Assembly: GCA_033558025.1 (NCBI GenBank)
Contig: JAUCEF010000017.1
Coordinates: forward strand, 4,092,001 to 4,156,000
Origin: Phytophthora sp. 'mugwort'
Taxonomy: Eukaryota; Oomycota; Peronosporomycetes; Peronosporales; Peronosporaceae
Reading direction: 5' to 3'
DNA: 64,000 bases
Of this stretch, positions 53,920 to 64,000 are shown piece by piece. Position 1 is the first letter of the stretch, and the number at the start of each line of letters is the position of its first letter. The translations under genes and the position numbers were made by a program. Under the pieces are notes generated by a model, which saw nothing but the letters and a program-made list of their open reading frames with translations, made no database searches and was not told where the DNA came from.

Positions 53920-54133
53920 GATGGATCCGCTACGTGGTCTGCGCCGAAATGGGAGGCTGTTAAACCGTGGATGCTCAGCACACCAACGTTACACAATAGA
54001 AATGTGTTATTTCTATCGTCCCTCTTAGGTGCGGTGCAGCCATTAACGTGTACCACACAAGTGTTCTTATCGAGGGAGTCCAGTATCAGCTTCCTCCTTC
54101 TTCATACAAAAGATCAGAGAAAGGGCCCTGACC

Positions 54134-57100
54134 ATGGGGAACTTGATGAGTGTAGGCGGCGGCCACGCGTCGACGGGCGGCGCCAGCGCAATGGACGCCT
54201 ACGTGTCGCGCCTATCGGACGTCGAGATCAAGCGCTACTCAGACGGATACCGCCGCATCTGCCGCGTGGAGGGCGGCGCGTCTCCGTCGCGCGCCAACCC
54301 CCCGGACTTCCTGCAGCGCGCGAGCTCTTCGGCCTCCAACGGGAGCAGCAGCAACTTAATGGGCGCGGCCTCGAGTGCAACAGCAACTGAAGCGGTGAAT
54401 GGGCCTTTATTGAGCAAGAAACTGTTCCGCAACAAGGTGCTAGGCGCCTTCAGCATGATCCCGCACTCGCTGTCCGACCGCCTGTTCGAGGTGCTGGACA
54501 CGGAGCACTCGGGCGAGCTAAGCCTTGTGAACGTGCTTAGCGGCCTGGCCTGGCTCAAGCACGGCACATATGCGGAGCAGGTGCAGCTGCTGTTTATCAT
54601 CTACGACCTGGACACGGCGGGAGAGATCTCCCGAGAGGTACTGGACAGGTTCATGGACGTCATCTACGGTCGCAAGCGCGCCAGGCACGCCTCGACCGTC
54701 AAGTTCTTGGATAGAGTCTTCGACGGTCGAGCACTATTGGATCTCGACGAGTTTAAACAGGTTGTACAGGAGAAGGATGAGCGAGGAGACGCCCTACTGG
54801 TCAAGTGGCTGGCGGTGCTGGCCGCTAAGATCGGCTTGGAAGACGACCCGCAGATTCTGGCGCTAGAGAAGACGTACAATCCAGTTGCTATTAGACGACG
54901 CATCGCACAGGCGACGCTCTTCTCGTTGACGGAGGTCACGACGCTTGAAAGACAATTCCAGAAGATGTTTGACCCGAAAGGAGGAGCGAGCACCAGGATA
55001 CCGAGCAGTCAGTTTATTCAAGTATTATGTGCGAAAGGACTGTTTCCTGAGGGGTTATTGGGGAGGTTTTGTGCGTGCACGGCGATGCCGGAGCTGGTGC
55101 TGTTTGAAGAGTTCTGCCAGTTCTTGTCGGACTTCTGTCGAGGAGACTCGAGAGAGGAGAAAGTGCACCATCTTTTTAAGATTTACAGCGATCGCAGCAC
55201 GACTGTGAGGGTGGATTTTGCAGCAATGAAGGACCTTATTCGTGTCGGAGTGAATTGCGACTCGGACTACACGAACGAGGACGCAGAACAAGAGGAAGAA
55301 CGACAAGTCGAAGAGGTATTTCTCCATTAGCTGCGACCTTTGACCCCGTGGTGCTTGCCATGCTGAGCTGACGTATTTTGTGGTGTAATCTTTAACCTTT
55401 ACTGCAGATTTCAGCAACGCAGACTGCCGAGGCAGGATGGGACGAAGAAGCATTTGCTCGATGGGCGACCGGAGCGGTTGCTGTGCAGCGGCTGCTCCAT
55501 CAGTTGGCGTTTGCCGCATGCATTCTGTTTGGGCTGAAGCCTGAGTCAGCTTACCTTGAGAAGAGGATTGTCGAGTGGCATTGGCACGAAGCTACCCGTA
55601 CATTTAGCATTGGACAAGTACGTTGTTCTGTCTTATAGTAGGGTGCTTTATTGCTAGTTGACCCACGCAGGCGTATGCTTTTGTTTACGTACTACTTTTT
55701 CTATTGTAGACTTGGAACTTGGTCGGAGCTGAATGGTGGCGGAAATGGTGCGACTACGTTAGCATGGACCCTAAGAACGGAAGCCCGAATGGATCGCTGC
55801 CTGTACCGCTAATTCCTCCGAATACTGTCGTGGAAGTAGCGAAAAATATTCGTGGTAATATTGCCTTACGTGCCGCTAGCTTCAGCGGTGATGCCAGCAG
55901 CAGACCGCCTCGACCTGGACCAATTGCCAATTGGAGTCTTCTTATGCAAAGCGGATGCAGAAGGCTAAAACAGAAGCTTGTGCTGGCCCGAGATTTTTTT
56001 GTACGTACTCTCGAATCGCTGTCGTGGTGTTTTGTACCATTCTTTTAACATAGCATTGCTTTGCAGATGATTCCGTCACCAGTTTATGTAGTTTTGTTCT
56101 CTTGGTACAACGGAGGGCCCGACTTGGTGCGATCTATTGTGGAGGTCCCCACGAAAACAGACCCGGAACTTCAAATCGAACTGTTTCCATTGGTATTACG
56201 CGTTGCGCGTGTGGATCCGGCGAATGGCAGCGTGATTCGATCAGGCGAAGAGATTTTATTGAGTGAACTGAGCACACCAGCTAGCCTTCTTGAGGCTACC
56301 TGTCGCGCAATGCTTTTGCTGAAGCTGATGGACAAAGCGCGATTGTGGTACTTTAACGAGAACACGCCAGATCACAAGATACGCTTGCGTGACGAGTATC
56401 CGAACGAACTGAAGAAATTGACGCAAGACAGTGTATTCTTACTAGAAGTTCAAGACGACGACGGATCATGGCCACTCTCCCAGACCGATGACACAATCAC
56501 CTCTTTTCCTTCGAGCAGTGGCGTCCGTCAACCGACCCAAGGCAACGGACGAGTTAGTGAAACTGATGCCGGTGCTGCATCACGAAAGCGGCAGCGAGAG
56601 CATCGCCCGTCATTACGTACATCGGATATTTGTTCCCGTGGCAACCTTGGGGAGGCATTAGGGCAACGTGGTACGAATAGTGCTGGAAACGCGTTCAGCA
56701 GTTGCTGTAATACTGATATGTTGCGCTAATTTGTCTTGTAGGACCTGGTAGCGACGCTGAATCTCCGACGATAGAAGTAGATCCTGTGCTTGCGTCGCCT
56801 GTCGTCAGAAAACGCTTTTCTAAGGACGCGTTCAAAGGTCCTGGTTTGGTGGGTCTCGACAACCTTGGCAACACATGCTACATGAGCAGTGCGTTGCAGT
56901 GTTTGAGCCATACTCGTCTGCTGGTCGAATATTTCAAGGTCGAGGCATATCTCAAGGATATTAATCTGCGAAATCGCGACGGCACCAACGGGAAATTGAC
57001 CGCTGCATTTGGTGAGTTGCTTCGAGTTCTTTGGACTTCCGATCGCAAACGTTTCGCTCCGAACGAGTTCAAGAAGGTGCTTGCAAACTGCAGTCCTCAG

Positions 57101-59518
57101 TTTGCTGGATCTGACCAGCATGACGCCCAAGAACTACTAGCTTGCTTACTGAGCAGTCTTAGCGAAGATCTGAATCGAGTCGTGAAGAAACCCTATACTG
57201 AGCAGCCTGATAGTGACGGACGACCCGACGCTCTCGTAGCAGAGGAGTGGTGGCAGAATCACCAAAAGCGTGAATTTTCCGTGATTGTCGCGCTCTTTAC
57301 TGGTCAGTACAAGAGCTTGTTGGAGTGCTCAATATGTCGATATGAGTCGGCACGATTCGAGCCATTTACGTTCTTGCAGTTGTCGCTGCCCGAAAGCAAT
57401 TCGCGGTCCATCGTGCTGACAATAATTTTCCGCACTGATCGTGTGCCATTGCGGTTTTCGGTGCGAGTGCAGAACGGTGAGACGGTTCAGCAGATGAAAG
57501 AGCAAGTGGCGGCGTTTTTGAAGCGTGCGGAGAAAGACAACTTGGATTTAGCCATGAAAGAGAAAGAAGTTAGCAGCGCAGACCAGCCAACGGATGATGG
57601 CGACTGGACGAAAGTGGTGATAGCGCGGACCTCGAATTTGCACACGGTGGAAACGATCTTGGATGATAACTTACCACTGACACAGATTCGTGAGAAGGAT
57701 CAGCTGACTGCATTCGAGCTTGATCGGGATGAAGACTTGCTTCCTCCGCGCACGGTATTTTCAGAACCCATTGGGATTGCAAGTGCATCGATGGAAATGG
57801 TATCACCGCACACGTATCAGAACGCAAGCGCCAGTGGTAAAAGTGATTTAGCAGAAGAAAACCCGAGACATGGAAATCATGAACTAGCCAAAAGTGCTCT
57901 CGTGAATGGCATTGCTTCTGCCGACGCTAACGGGGCTGACAACAAACAGGACGATGGACAATCCGACAAAGCAAACGGTCAAAGTGAAAGTGACGAGGAT
58001 GACGAAGACGAAGTACTGCCGTTAGGGACATCTGTCTATTTTCGCATGGACAAAACGAAGGACCTGGTGCCAGCGCGTGTGATTGGAAGTAGCGCGAACT
58101 CGGGCACAGTTAACGTGGCGTATCCTTCAGGTGTCCGACGGTACCATATCCCGTTGTCGAAAGTGGTCGAGCGCCATGAGAGCGACGCTTTCATATTCCT
58201 AGTGCACCGTCGAGTGGAGCGATCGACTGATAGCTTTACGAACGCACACATTACGCGACTATTTGGCGCACCGTTAGTCATTCGCGTGTCACTGCGCGTT
58301 ACGACGGCTTATAATCTCTACTTGCTTGTCTGGAACCGATTACGGCGCATATTTAACTGGCAACAACCTCCTCTTCCATCTGATTTCAATGGTAAAAAGT
58401 ACCAGGATCACAAAAGAGTCCGGACGGATGCCTCGCTATTGGCTCTTGGAGAACATCTCTCCTTGACGAAGTTTGGATTTTGCTTGCGGCTTGTCACATC
58501 CCATGGAATTGGCTGCTCTCGCTGTGAATGGCTCGATGGATGTTTAGGATGCGTGCTCTTACCGTCTTCAGAGACAGTAATCCCCATGGCGGCGGAGGAA
58601 ACATTGGCAATTGATTGGGATATTCGCACACTGAAAGAGGAGTACGACCCGATTCAAGCAAGCAAATTGGACTTTGATGCGTCCGTCCAGCATCATCAAC
58701 GACAGGACAACCAACCTCTTAACCTGGCCCATTGCATGGAAATGTTTACGGCGAAGGAAACAATTCCAGAAGCGTATTGTGGCCACTGCAAGACATTGCG
58801 ACCCGCTACAAAGAAGATGGATTTGTGGCGTCTACCTCCTTTACTCGTTATCCACTTGAAGCGCTTTTGCTTTACCCAAGTATCACGACGCAAACTGCAC
58901 CACCTTGTGGACTTCCCGCTGAGAGGATTGGAGTTTGGCGACTTTGTTGCTCGGAAGCGTGAGCCTCGTGGCCGCTTATCTGGTCTGGAATACTGGCTGT
59001 TCTTGGGTGGGAAACTTAAGGCTGATGCAACGAAGGAAAAGGCGGAGGCATCGCCGACCAGTGGAAATAAACAAGCAAGACCAGGTTCCCCACGGCGGGT
59101 GTCGTCATCGGCACTGGATGCTCCAGCTGCGGCCACAGCTGCCGTGCGTGGTGCTGATGGGTTCCTTTACGATTTATATGCAGTTGTAAATCACGTGGGT
59201 GCGCTGGGAGGAGGGCATTACTTTGCATACGTTTTGAGCGATCATGATGGAAAGTGGAAGTGTTTTAACGACCATCAGTGTAAAGATATCGACGAAAAGG
59301 AGGTCGTATCCTCAATGGCGTATATATTATTTTACCGCCGGCGGGACACCGCTAACATGTCGATTGAGCAGCTATTTCCACCTCTACCAGTGGATGCGAC
59401 TGGCAATGGAGCGACCAGCGAAGAGGAGGCTGCCAGTGACAAGGCACAAGTGGAGGAGCTACTACAGCAATCCAAGTTGACTGCTTCGGGGAACGGAAGT
59501 AGCTGCGCTATTAGTTGA
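54134..59518 (+). CDS. USP32-type ubiquitin C-terminal hydrolase with EF-hand region, DUSP domain and CaaX box, 1687 aa
   Basis: Five exons: 54134-55315, 55408-55617, 55710-56000, 56067-56670, 56742-59518 (5064 bp in frame). Order of parts: N-terminal MGNLMS, an N-myristoylation-type start; calcineurin B-like EF-hand region (about 110-300; loops are degenerate); DUSP domain (WNLVGAEWWRKWCDYV, about 465); ubiquitin-like part; USP catalytic domain with Cys box LDNLGNTCYM (C808), zinc CxxC pairs (ECSICRY, YCGHCK), and His box GGGHYFAY (H1588) with D1606; and a CAIS CaaX end. This is the architecture of human USP32, a Golgi/endosome deubiquitinase. All catalytic residues are present. Dual lipid anchoring is inferred from the two ends. 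Confidence 0.9.
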
Positions 59519-59940
59519 AATAGCACTGTTCTCGAAGGTTCTTTACAATGCAGAGTCAACCCTTCATGCTGGGTGGATGGCAGAATGTCTTAACGTGTCT
59601 TGGAACGTCTTTCTCAACGACATGATATTTCTCGCTTTGGCATGATGACGACACCACATTTTTTTTTTTTGTGCTGCTGAAAGTCCAACGCCTCGTCGCT
59701 CTATTAACCATAGCGACATAGGAATCCGTTCGAGTACCTATAACGACAAATGGTTGCACAGATGCCGCATCTCAGTGGTAGGCACCGTCGAGCTTTCGGC
59801 GTGATGTCCATCAATCGCTCTGTCTCGTAGAAAAGAATTGTACCCGTCCCAGACTCAAGTTACTCGTCCCAGCTGCGGTTCTAGAGGGCGAAGCGACTTT
59901 TCAGACGTGCTTGCCCACTTTTTTCACTACCCATTTGACC
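59519..59940. other. Intergenic, promoter of the next gene
   Basis: No gene. A T-run occurs at about 59660, and CCCATTTG just upstream of 59941 resembles the oomycete initiator, which would give a very short leader. Confidence 0.45.
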
Positions 59941-61251
59941 ATGGAGTACCTCTCGTCAACTCGAAACAACCAGGACACCCAAAGTGCTCAAGAAGAGGAT
60001 GCGAGTTCACCTGAAGTGCTGTCCCAGCATGTCAGGGCTGGTATAGCGAGAAGAGATGGTGAGAGCGACTTCATTGGATCTGATACTTCGAGCCAGCCAT
60101 CTCGCAAAAAGCAAAAGTTGCTTGAGTTAAACGAGAATCAAGCGCACATCGAGAAACTCCAGCAAGAAATCACTGAGGTGAAGAAGAGATTGGCCTCTCC
60201 GCAGCGTCATTCGTTAAACTCGGCCCACGGGCTTGGAAAAAAATGTATTGAGGCGAAACAGACCGCAGCTACCATGAAGCGCAAACTGGCCGAGCATTCC
60301 CACTGGTTGCAGCGAGTGAGTAGCTTGATGCAGACAGCACCGCTTTTTTTTTGTGACTATGCGGTGGGGGCAGGTGGGGATAACCAGCAGTCAAAGGAAG
60401 CCGAGGGAAAGTCGAAATTGCAACGGAATTTGGACGGAACTTTGGACGGGAAACAATCGAAGGACAGGTCGTATCCTCGGTTGATTCTGGGTGAGCTATT
60501 GCGCGCGGCAGTAGACGTTTGTCAAAACAATGCGTCCAGGCTGCTGCGTGACGCAACGGAGAATGCGCCTTCATTCCAACTTTCGCTGAAGTTTGAGTCG
60601 CACGGCTGGGAAATCGCCGCGGGAACGCTCTTAAACGGCCACATGGGCTTTCGTTGCCATCGCGTGCTGCCAGCTGAACTTGGTAACAAGGCGAAAGAGG
60701 TGGCGATGGCCTTGTGGAATTTTGTCGAGCGCGATGAAATCTTCCGAACGTTTGTCCCGCTCGTACAAGACTCCATTATCACACACAAGGAGAAAGATTG
60801 TTCTCTTTCATGCCGTGTGCTGCAGTTGTCCCAAGAGATGAATCAACAAGCAGTTGCGACGGTCGAGGCCATTCGCTCGACCCAAGAGAATTCATGGCAG
60901 ATTTCCATGGAAGCAGTGCACGATCACTCACTGTGCACCTTCGTAGCGGACGCATCTGCTGATGCAGTTAGTCAGAACACCGCTCCGCCTGTGAAACTTG
61001 ATCTCGGACTTCAAATGAGCAAACTCAATATGCACAACAACTTCGTCATGGGTGCACGCGTGACTGAGACGGATGAAGGTGTAGACATCTTCGTTGCCGG
61101 CTCGGCGCGGTTCGACCTCCCAAGCTACCGTGACCCGGCGTTCGATTTGCTGCAACATTTCGTATCGCATCTTCCAGTGTATGAAGACCTACATTTAACT
61201 CCTCTCAACGAATGCCAAGACAAAGCAGCATCGCATGGAATCAACAGTTAA
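59941..61251 (+). CDS. Coiled-coil protein of unknown function (bZIP-like N-terminus), 436 aa
   Basis: Single exon; the start is the first ATG (MEYLSSTRNNQ). Residues 55-95 contain a basic patch (SRKKQKLLELNENQ) followed by heptad leucines (IEKLQQEITEVKKRL), resembling a short bZIP-like zipper, as found in several oomycete proteins that pair such a segment with a larger START-like fold. The C-terminal 250 residues (from YPRLILGELL) are globular with no catalytic motif that I recognise. DNA binding is uncertain because the basic region lacks the N..(A/S)..R bZIP signature. Confidence 0.7.
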   Translation: MEYLSSTRNNQDTQSAQEEDASSPEVLSQHVRAGIARRDGESDFIGSDTSSQPSRKKQKLLELNENQAHIEKLQQEITEVKKRLASPQRHSLNSAHGLGKKCIEAKQTAATMKRKLAEHSHWLQRVSSLMQTAPLFFCDYAVGAGGDNQQSKEAEGKSKLQRNLDGTLDGKQSKDRSYPRLILGELLRAAVDVCQNNASRLLRDATENAPSFQLSLKFESHGWEIAAGTLLNGHMGFRCHRVLPAELGNKAKEVAMALWNFVERDEIFRTFVPLVQDSIITHKEKDCSLSCRVLQLSQEMNQQAVATVEAIRSTQENSWQISMEAVHDHSLCTFVADASADAVSQNTAPPVKLDLGLQMSKLNMHNNFVMGARVTETDEGVDIFVAGSARFDLPSYRDPAFDLLQHFVSHLPVYEDLHLTPLNECQDKAASHGINS

Positions 61252-61316
61252 TCACACGTCAACAAGTTTGATCTGTTGCCCCCTTCTATTTGTTTTCTTT
61301 GGATGAATTTGATGAG

Positions 61317-64000
61317 TTAATCCGTCTCTGATCTCCATTTGCCTGTTCGGTTTCTCAGCTCATTCGCCTCTTCTTCATCCTCCCAAAACACAACGGGGGC
61401 AGTAGGAGTAGTGGGAGAAAGAAGAGGGGCAATCATCGTCTTGGTCGACTCGGCCAGCGTTTGGGAGAGCCAAGCCAGCAAAACGTGCATGATGTCATGG
61501 TGCAGTTCACTCAAGTCGACAAGCTCCTTGGTTGTGATCTTAAAAAGTGTGCATCGACCAACAGCGGAGGCAACACCGTGCGAAGTTGCGTTGGGCACAA
61601 AGGACTAGAACAGACAATAGTTAGCTCAAGACAGACCCGACTTAAAGTGACATGTAAAGCGTACCTCTTCTCCAAAGCAGTCGCCACCGTGGAGCTTGCT
61701 CGAAGTCGATGCATTCGACTCAGCTTGAGAATTGGTAATCTTCATCGTACCATCAATGATAATGTACACACACTCGACCTTTGTGCCGCTAGAATAGAGA
61801 ACGTCACTGTGACTAAGCATCACTACGCGTGATAATTGAGCCACCAACGAGACCTTGTCGTCGTCAAGGTTCCTCATCAAGTGAGATGCCTTTAAGTGAA
61901 TAGACTTCTCGAAAGTAGTATAATCTGCCGGGTCCGAGAGGGTGAGCAGTCCCTTGGATGTCAACGTACCAGAGCTCAAGCTCCGTCCGATCGGCTGAGA
62001 GTTGCTGAGACTACGATGCCTTCCACTTGCTCCAGGTAACGATAACGGTACACCACGAGGGGTACTTCGTGATCGACCGACGTTGTACAGGAACGATTTT
62101 GCCGCTCGATCGACAGAAAGAGCCGCCTTGAGGTTGGTCGTGAGCGACTCGGTCATCTTGAGCATCGGATGGTCTGATTTACTGTCCGAACGTGTGCTCT
62201 CCAGAGTCAGAGAAGCCCTTCTATCGCGACGAGGAAGGCTTCCTGACTGAGCAATAGCACGAAGTGGCTGGTGGAAAATAAAAAAAATAGAAAACAAACA
62301 TCGACTCAGATATTCGAGCAAGCTAAGAAGTAAACTGAAGCTTTACTTACCTCGAAATATAGCAGCTGAAGAGAAGAGGCCACTGCATTCAACACACCTC
62401 GAGATACTTGCGGCGTTTCCTTTATCAAGGCATCAAGCTCTTCCCGTGATATACTTAGTAAAATACAGTCTTCAAGTGCAGTTGCCGATGAGATGTGAGT
62501 TCCAGCATGGAGGGAATGCTGCAATAAAGCAGCTTGTCCAACACACGTGCCAAACCCTAGTTCTGCTAAAACTCGTCGCTCTTTATGAAGCTGGACGGTA
62601 CCGGTGGCAACGACGTACATTGCTAAGGCTTGTACATTTACAAACAAAAAAAACAGGTACATATTGTCAATACCAGGATACAATAGAAATAATGCTTAAA
62701 GCTTTCCTCTTACCGATATCGTCCTCGACCGCAAAGGTTTCTCCGCGTTTCACAGTTATCGGCAAAAAATGGTGCGATATCACCCGCAGAATACTAATCG
62801 CACACACGTTCTCAAACAGCGACGACACGCGAAGGCAGTTTGCCACCTGCCGTACAAGTTGTCAGTAGGCACTGTATCGTCGATGACGGTGTTTTTATAC
62901 GTACAGCGATACGCGAAAGCAGCGGGGGTTCACAAGCCTTGAGAACGGTAACAGACTCATACGCGAGAACTTCGGGTCGGCTTCACAAGATGAAAAAAAA
63001 ACAAGCACAAATAAGTAAAAAAACAACAAAATCAGAATCGAAGCAAGTCTGCATACCCATGATAAGTTTCAATCAGGAGCTCTTTGGTTAGCTCGTGGCT
63101 CAGCAAGCTCGGGATAATTTCGTCCTGGAATGTCAGTTTTGCTACATCGTTAAGATGTTTGGCATGATTCCCAGCGATGTGCAGGAAGTACTGAAGAGCA
63201 AGAGCTGATAGCTCCAGTTCCGTTTCCTGGTGTTTCATCACATCCAGCAAAATATCGACGCCATCCTTCCCACCAAATAGCTCCTCAATGTCCTTTGCCA
63301 TCTGAAGTACAAAGAGAAAATAGTAGCATTTGTCAGCTTTTCCATCAATTGTCAGTCATGACAGCAATGCAAACCTTTGAAGCTGCTTTCGTCGTCGATA
63401 ATTTCGGAAAGAGCAGCGGTAGCACCAGCCCTTTGTAGGACGAAGGAAGCAGGTTCTCCAGCACCTCCTGCAAAACATATAAAGCAGATTAAGCTCAATC
63501 ATAATAAACACTGATAACGGTATCAGGACACGCAATAATACCTGGATGGCAGAATGCACTTGCCCCAGATCTGACTGCAAGCCTTCCAGAATTACAGCGA
63601 CATCAAATTCCTTCGGAAATCCCGTTGAAAGTAGTTTGAGCAGCAGCCGAAGAGTGTCCTTTAAGCTGTGTTCGACGTGTTGTAGCAACAAAGGGGAGGT
63701 TTCCTCAATGTTGGTCGCTGTGCGTGGGCAAATCTTGAAAAAGAGCTCGAGAACATGGCGCATTTCATGAGCCTCGCGGATCTTGATGCTAAGTGCGTGA
63801 TGAATAGGGTCCATCAACTGTGACAACGAGTTCATCATCTTTTCGTCTGTTGAGGCGATCTACAAGAATCAGAACCGTTCATATCGTTAGAATCACGTTG
63901 TGAAATTCCTTGCAAGCTGCAGATGTTGCTTACCAGTGACAGCAGCGCGTCCACGACGAGCTCTTCCATGACAACGTCCTTCCCAAAGAGATGATGCAAA
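61317..64000 (-). CDS. Helical-repeat protein with two cyclic-nucleotide-binding-like domains (5' end outside window)
   Basis: Nine exons in the window, all joining in frame: 64000-63934, 63859-63542, 63467-63375, 63301-63057, 62980-62905, 62846-62714, 62622-62351, 62267-61665, 61604-61317. The first six encode alpha-helical HEAT/ARM-like repeats (for example ELELSALALQYFLHIAGNH). Then comes a cNMP-binding beta roll (VKRGETFAV .. MYVVATGTVQLHKE .. GTCVGQAALL). After a Ser-rich linker there is a second one (VYIIIDGTMKI .. HGGDCFGEESF). The phosphate-binding GE motif is clear in the second and weak in the first. HEAT plus cNMP-binding modules occur at the C-terminus of some Npt1-like nucleotide carriers and in scaffolds; the missing N-terminus decides which. 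Confidence 0.75.

Noticed and set aside
53077..54390. 437-codon plus-strand frame
   Set aside because: It overlaps the PPR gene and the USP32-like start on the wrong strand and frame; its composition is typical of an antisense shadow in GC-rich coding DNA.

Overview
The window reads as nuclear DNA of a Phytophthora-type oomycete. The basis is: compact genes with 60-90 bp GT..AG introns (many donors GTACG or GTAAG); a secreted AA17-type polysaccharide monooxygenase; a START-like/FYVE protein of the kind expanded in oomycetes; a PPR mitochondrial protein; and heavy Ty3/gypsy, hAT and pogo-like debris. No assignment to species is attempted.

Layout. 1-9764 is a gene-dense block: an EF-hand surface protein with near-identical 94-residue repeats that runs off the left edge (-); an ankyrin protein (-); a 57-residue split gene that matches the small activating subunit of serine palmitoyltransferase (+); a Rab23-type GTPase with a long tail and CaaX box (+); and a START-like/FYVE protein (-). 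9765-13122 is mostly empty but holds a frameshifted pyruvate, phosphate dikinase fragment. 13123-15342 is a multi-pass membrane protein of unknown function.

15577-50893 is a tandem array of SLC35G-like DMT transporters: three complete genes, each with four exons and the same exon structure, and three decayed copies. The array is split by a roughly 25-30 kb island (about 19.6-49.1 kb) of nested mobile and viral DNA: a solo LTR, two hAT remnants, two Ty3/gypsy wrecks, a 1.48 kb inverted duplication of a gypsy 3' end, a pogo-like element with TIRs and TA target duplication inside one hAT, several foldback elements, and a relic of a Polinton-like virus.

The viral relic (38511-42868) is the most unusual item. 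In about 4.4 kb it keeps recognisable pieces of a packaging ATPase, a minor capsid (penton) protein, an adenain-like protease and a double-jelly-roll-type major capsid protein, i.e. the morphogenesis module of Polinton-like viruses. All are broken by stops and frameshifts. Its ATPase end abuts the truncated end of the inverted gypsy copy.

51056-64000 is again gene-dense: the AA17 monooxygenase (-), a PPR protein (-), a five-exon USP32-type deubiquitinase (+) divergent from it, a coiled-coil nuclear-type protein (+), and the 3' part of a helical-repeat protein with two cyclic-nucleotide-binding folds (-) that leaves the right edge. Genes here are independent eukaryotic units, not operons. Shared themes are membrane lipid and vesicle biology (SPT subunit, Rab23, FYVE, lipid-anchored deubiquitinase) and the transporter array.
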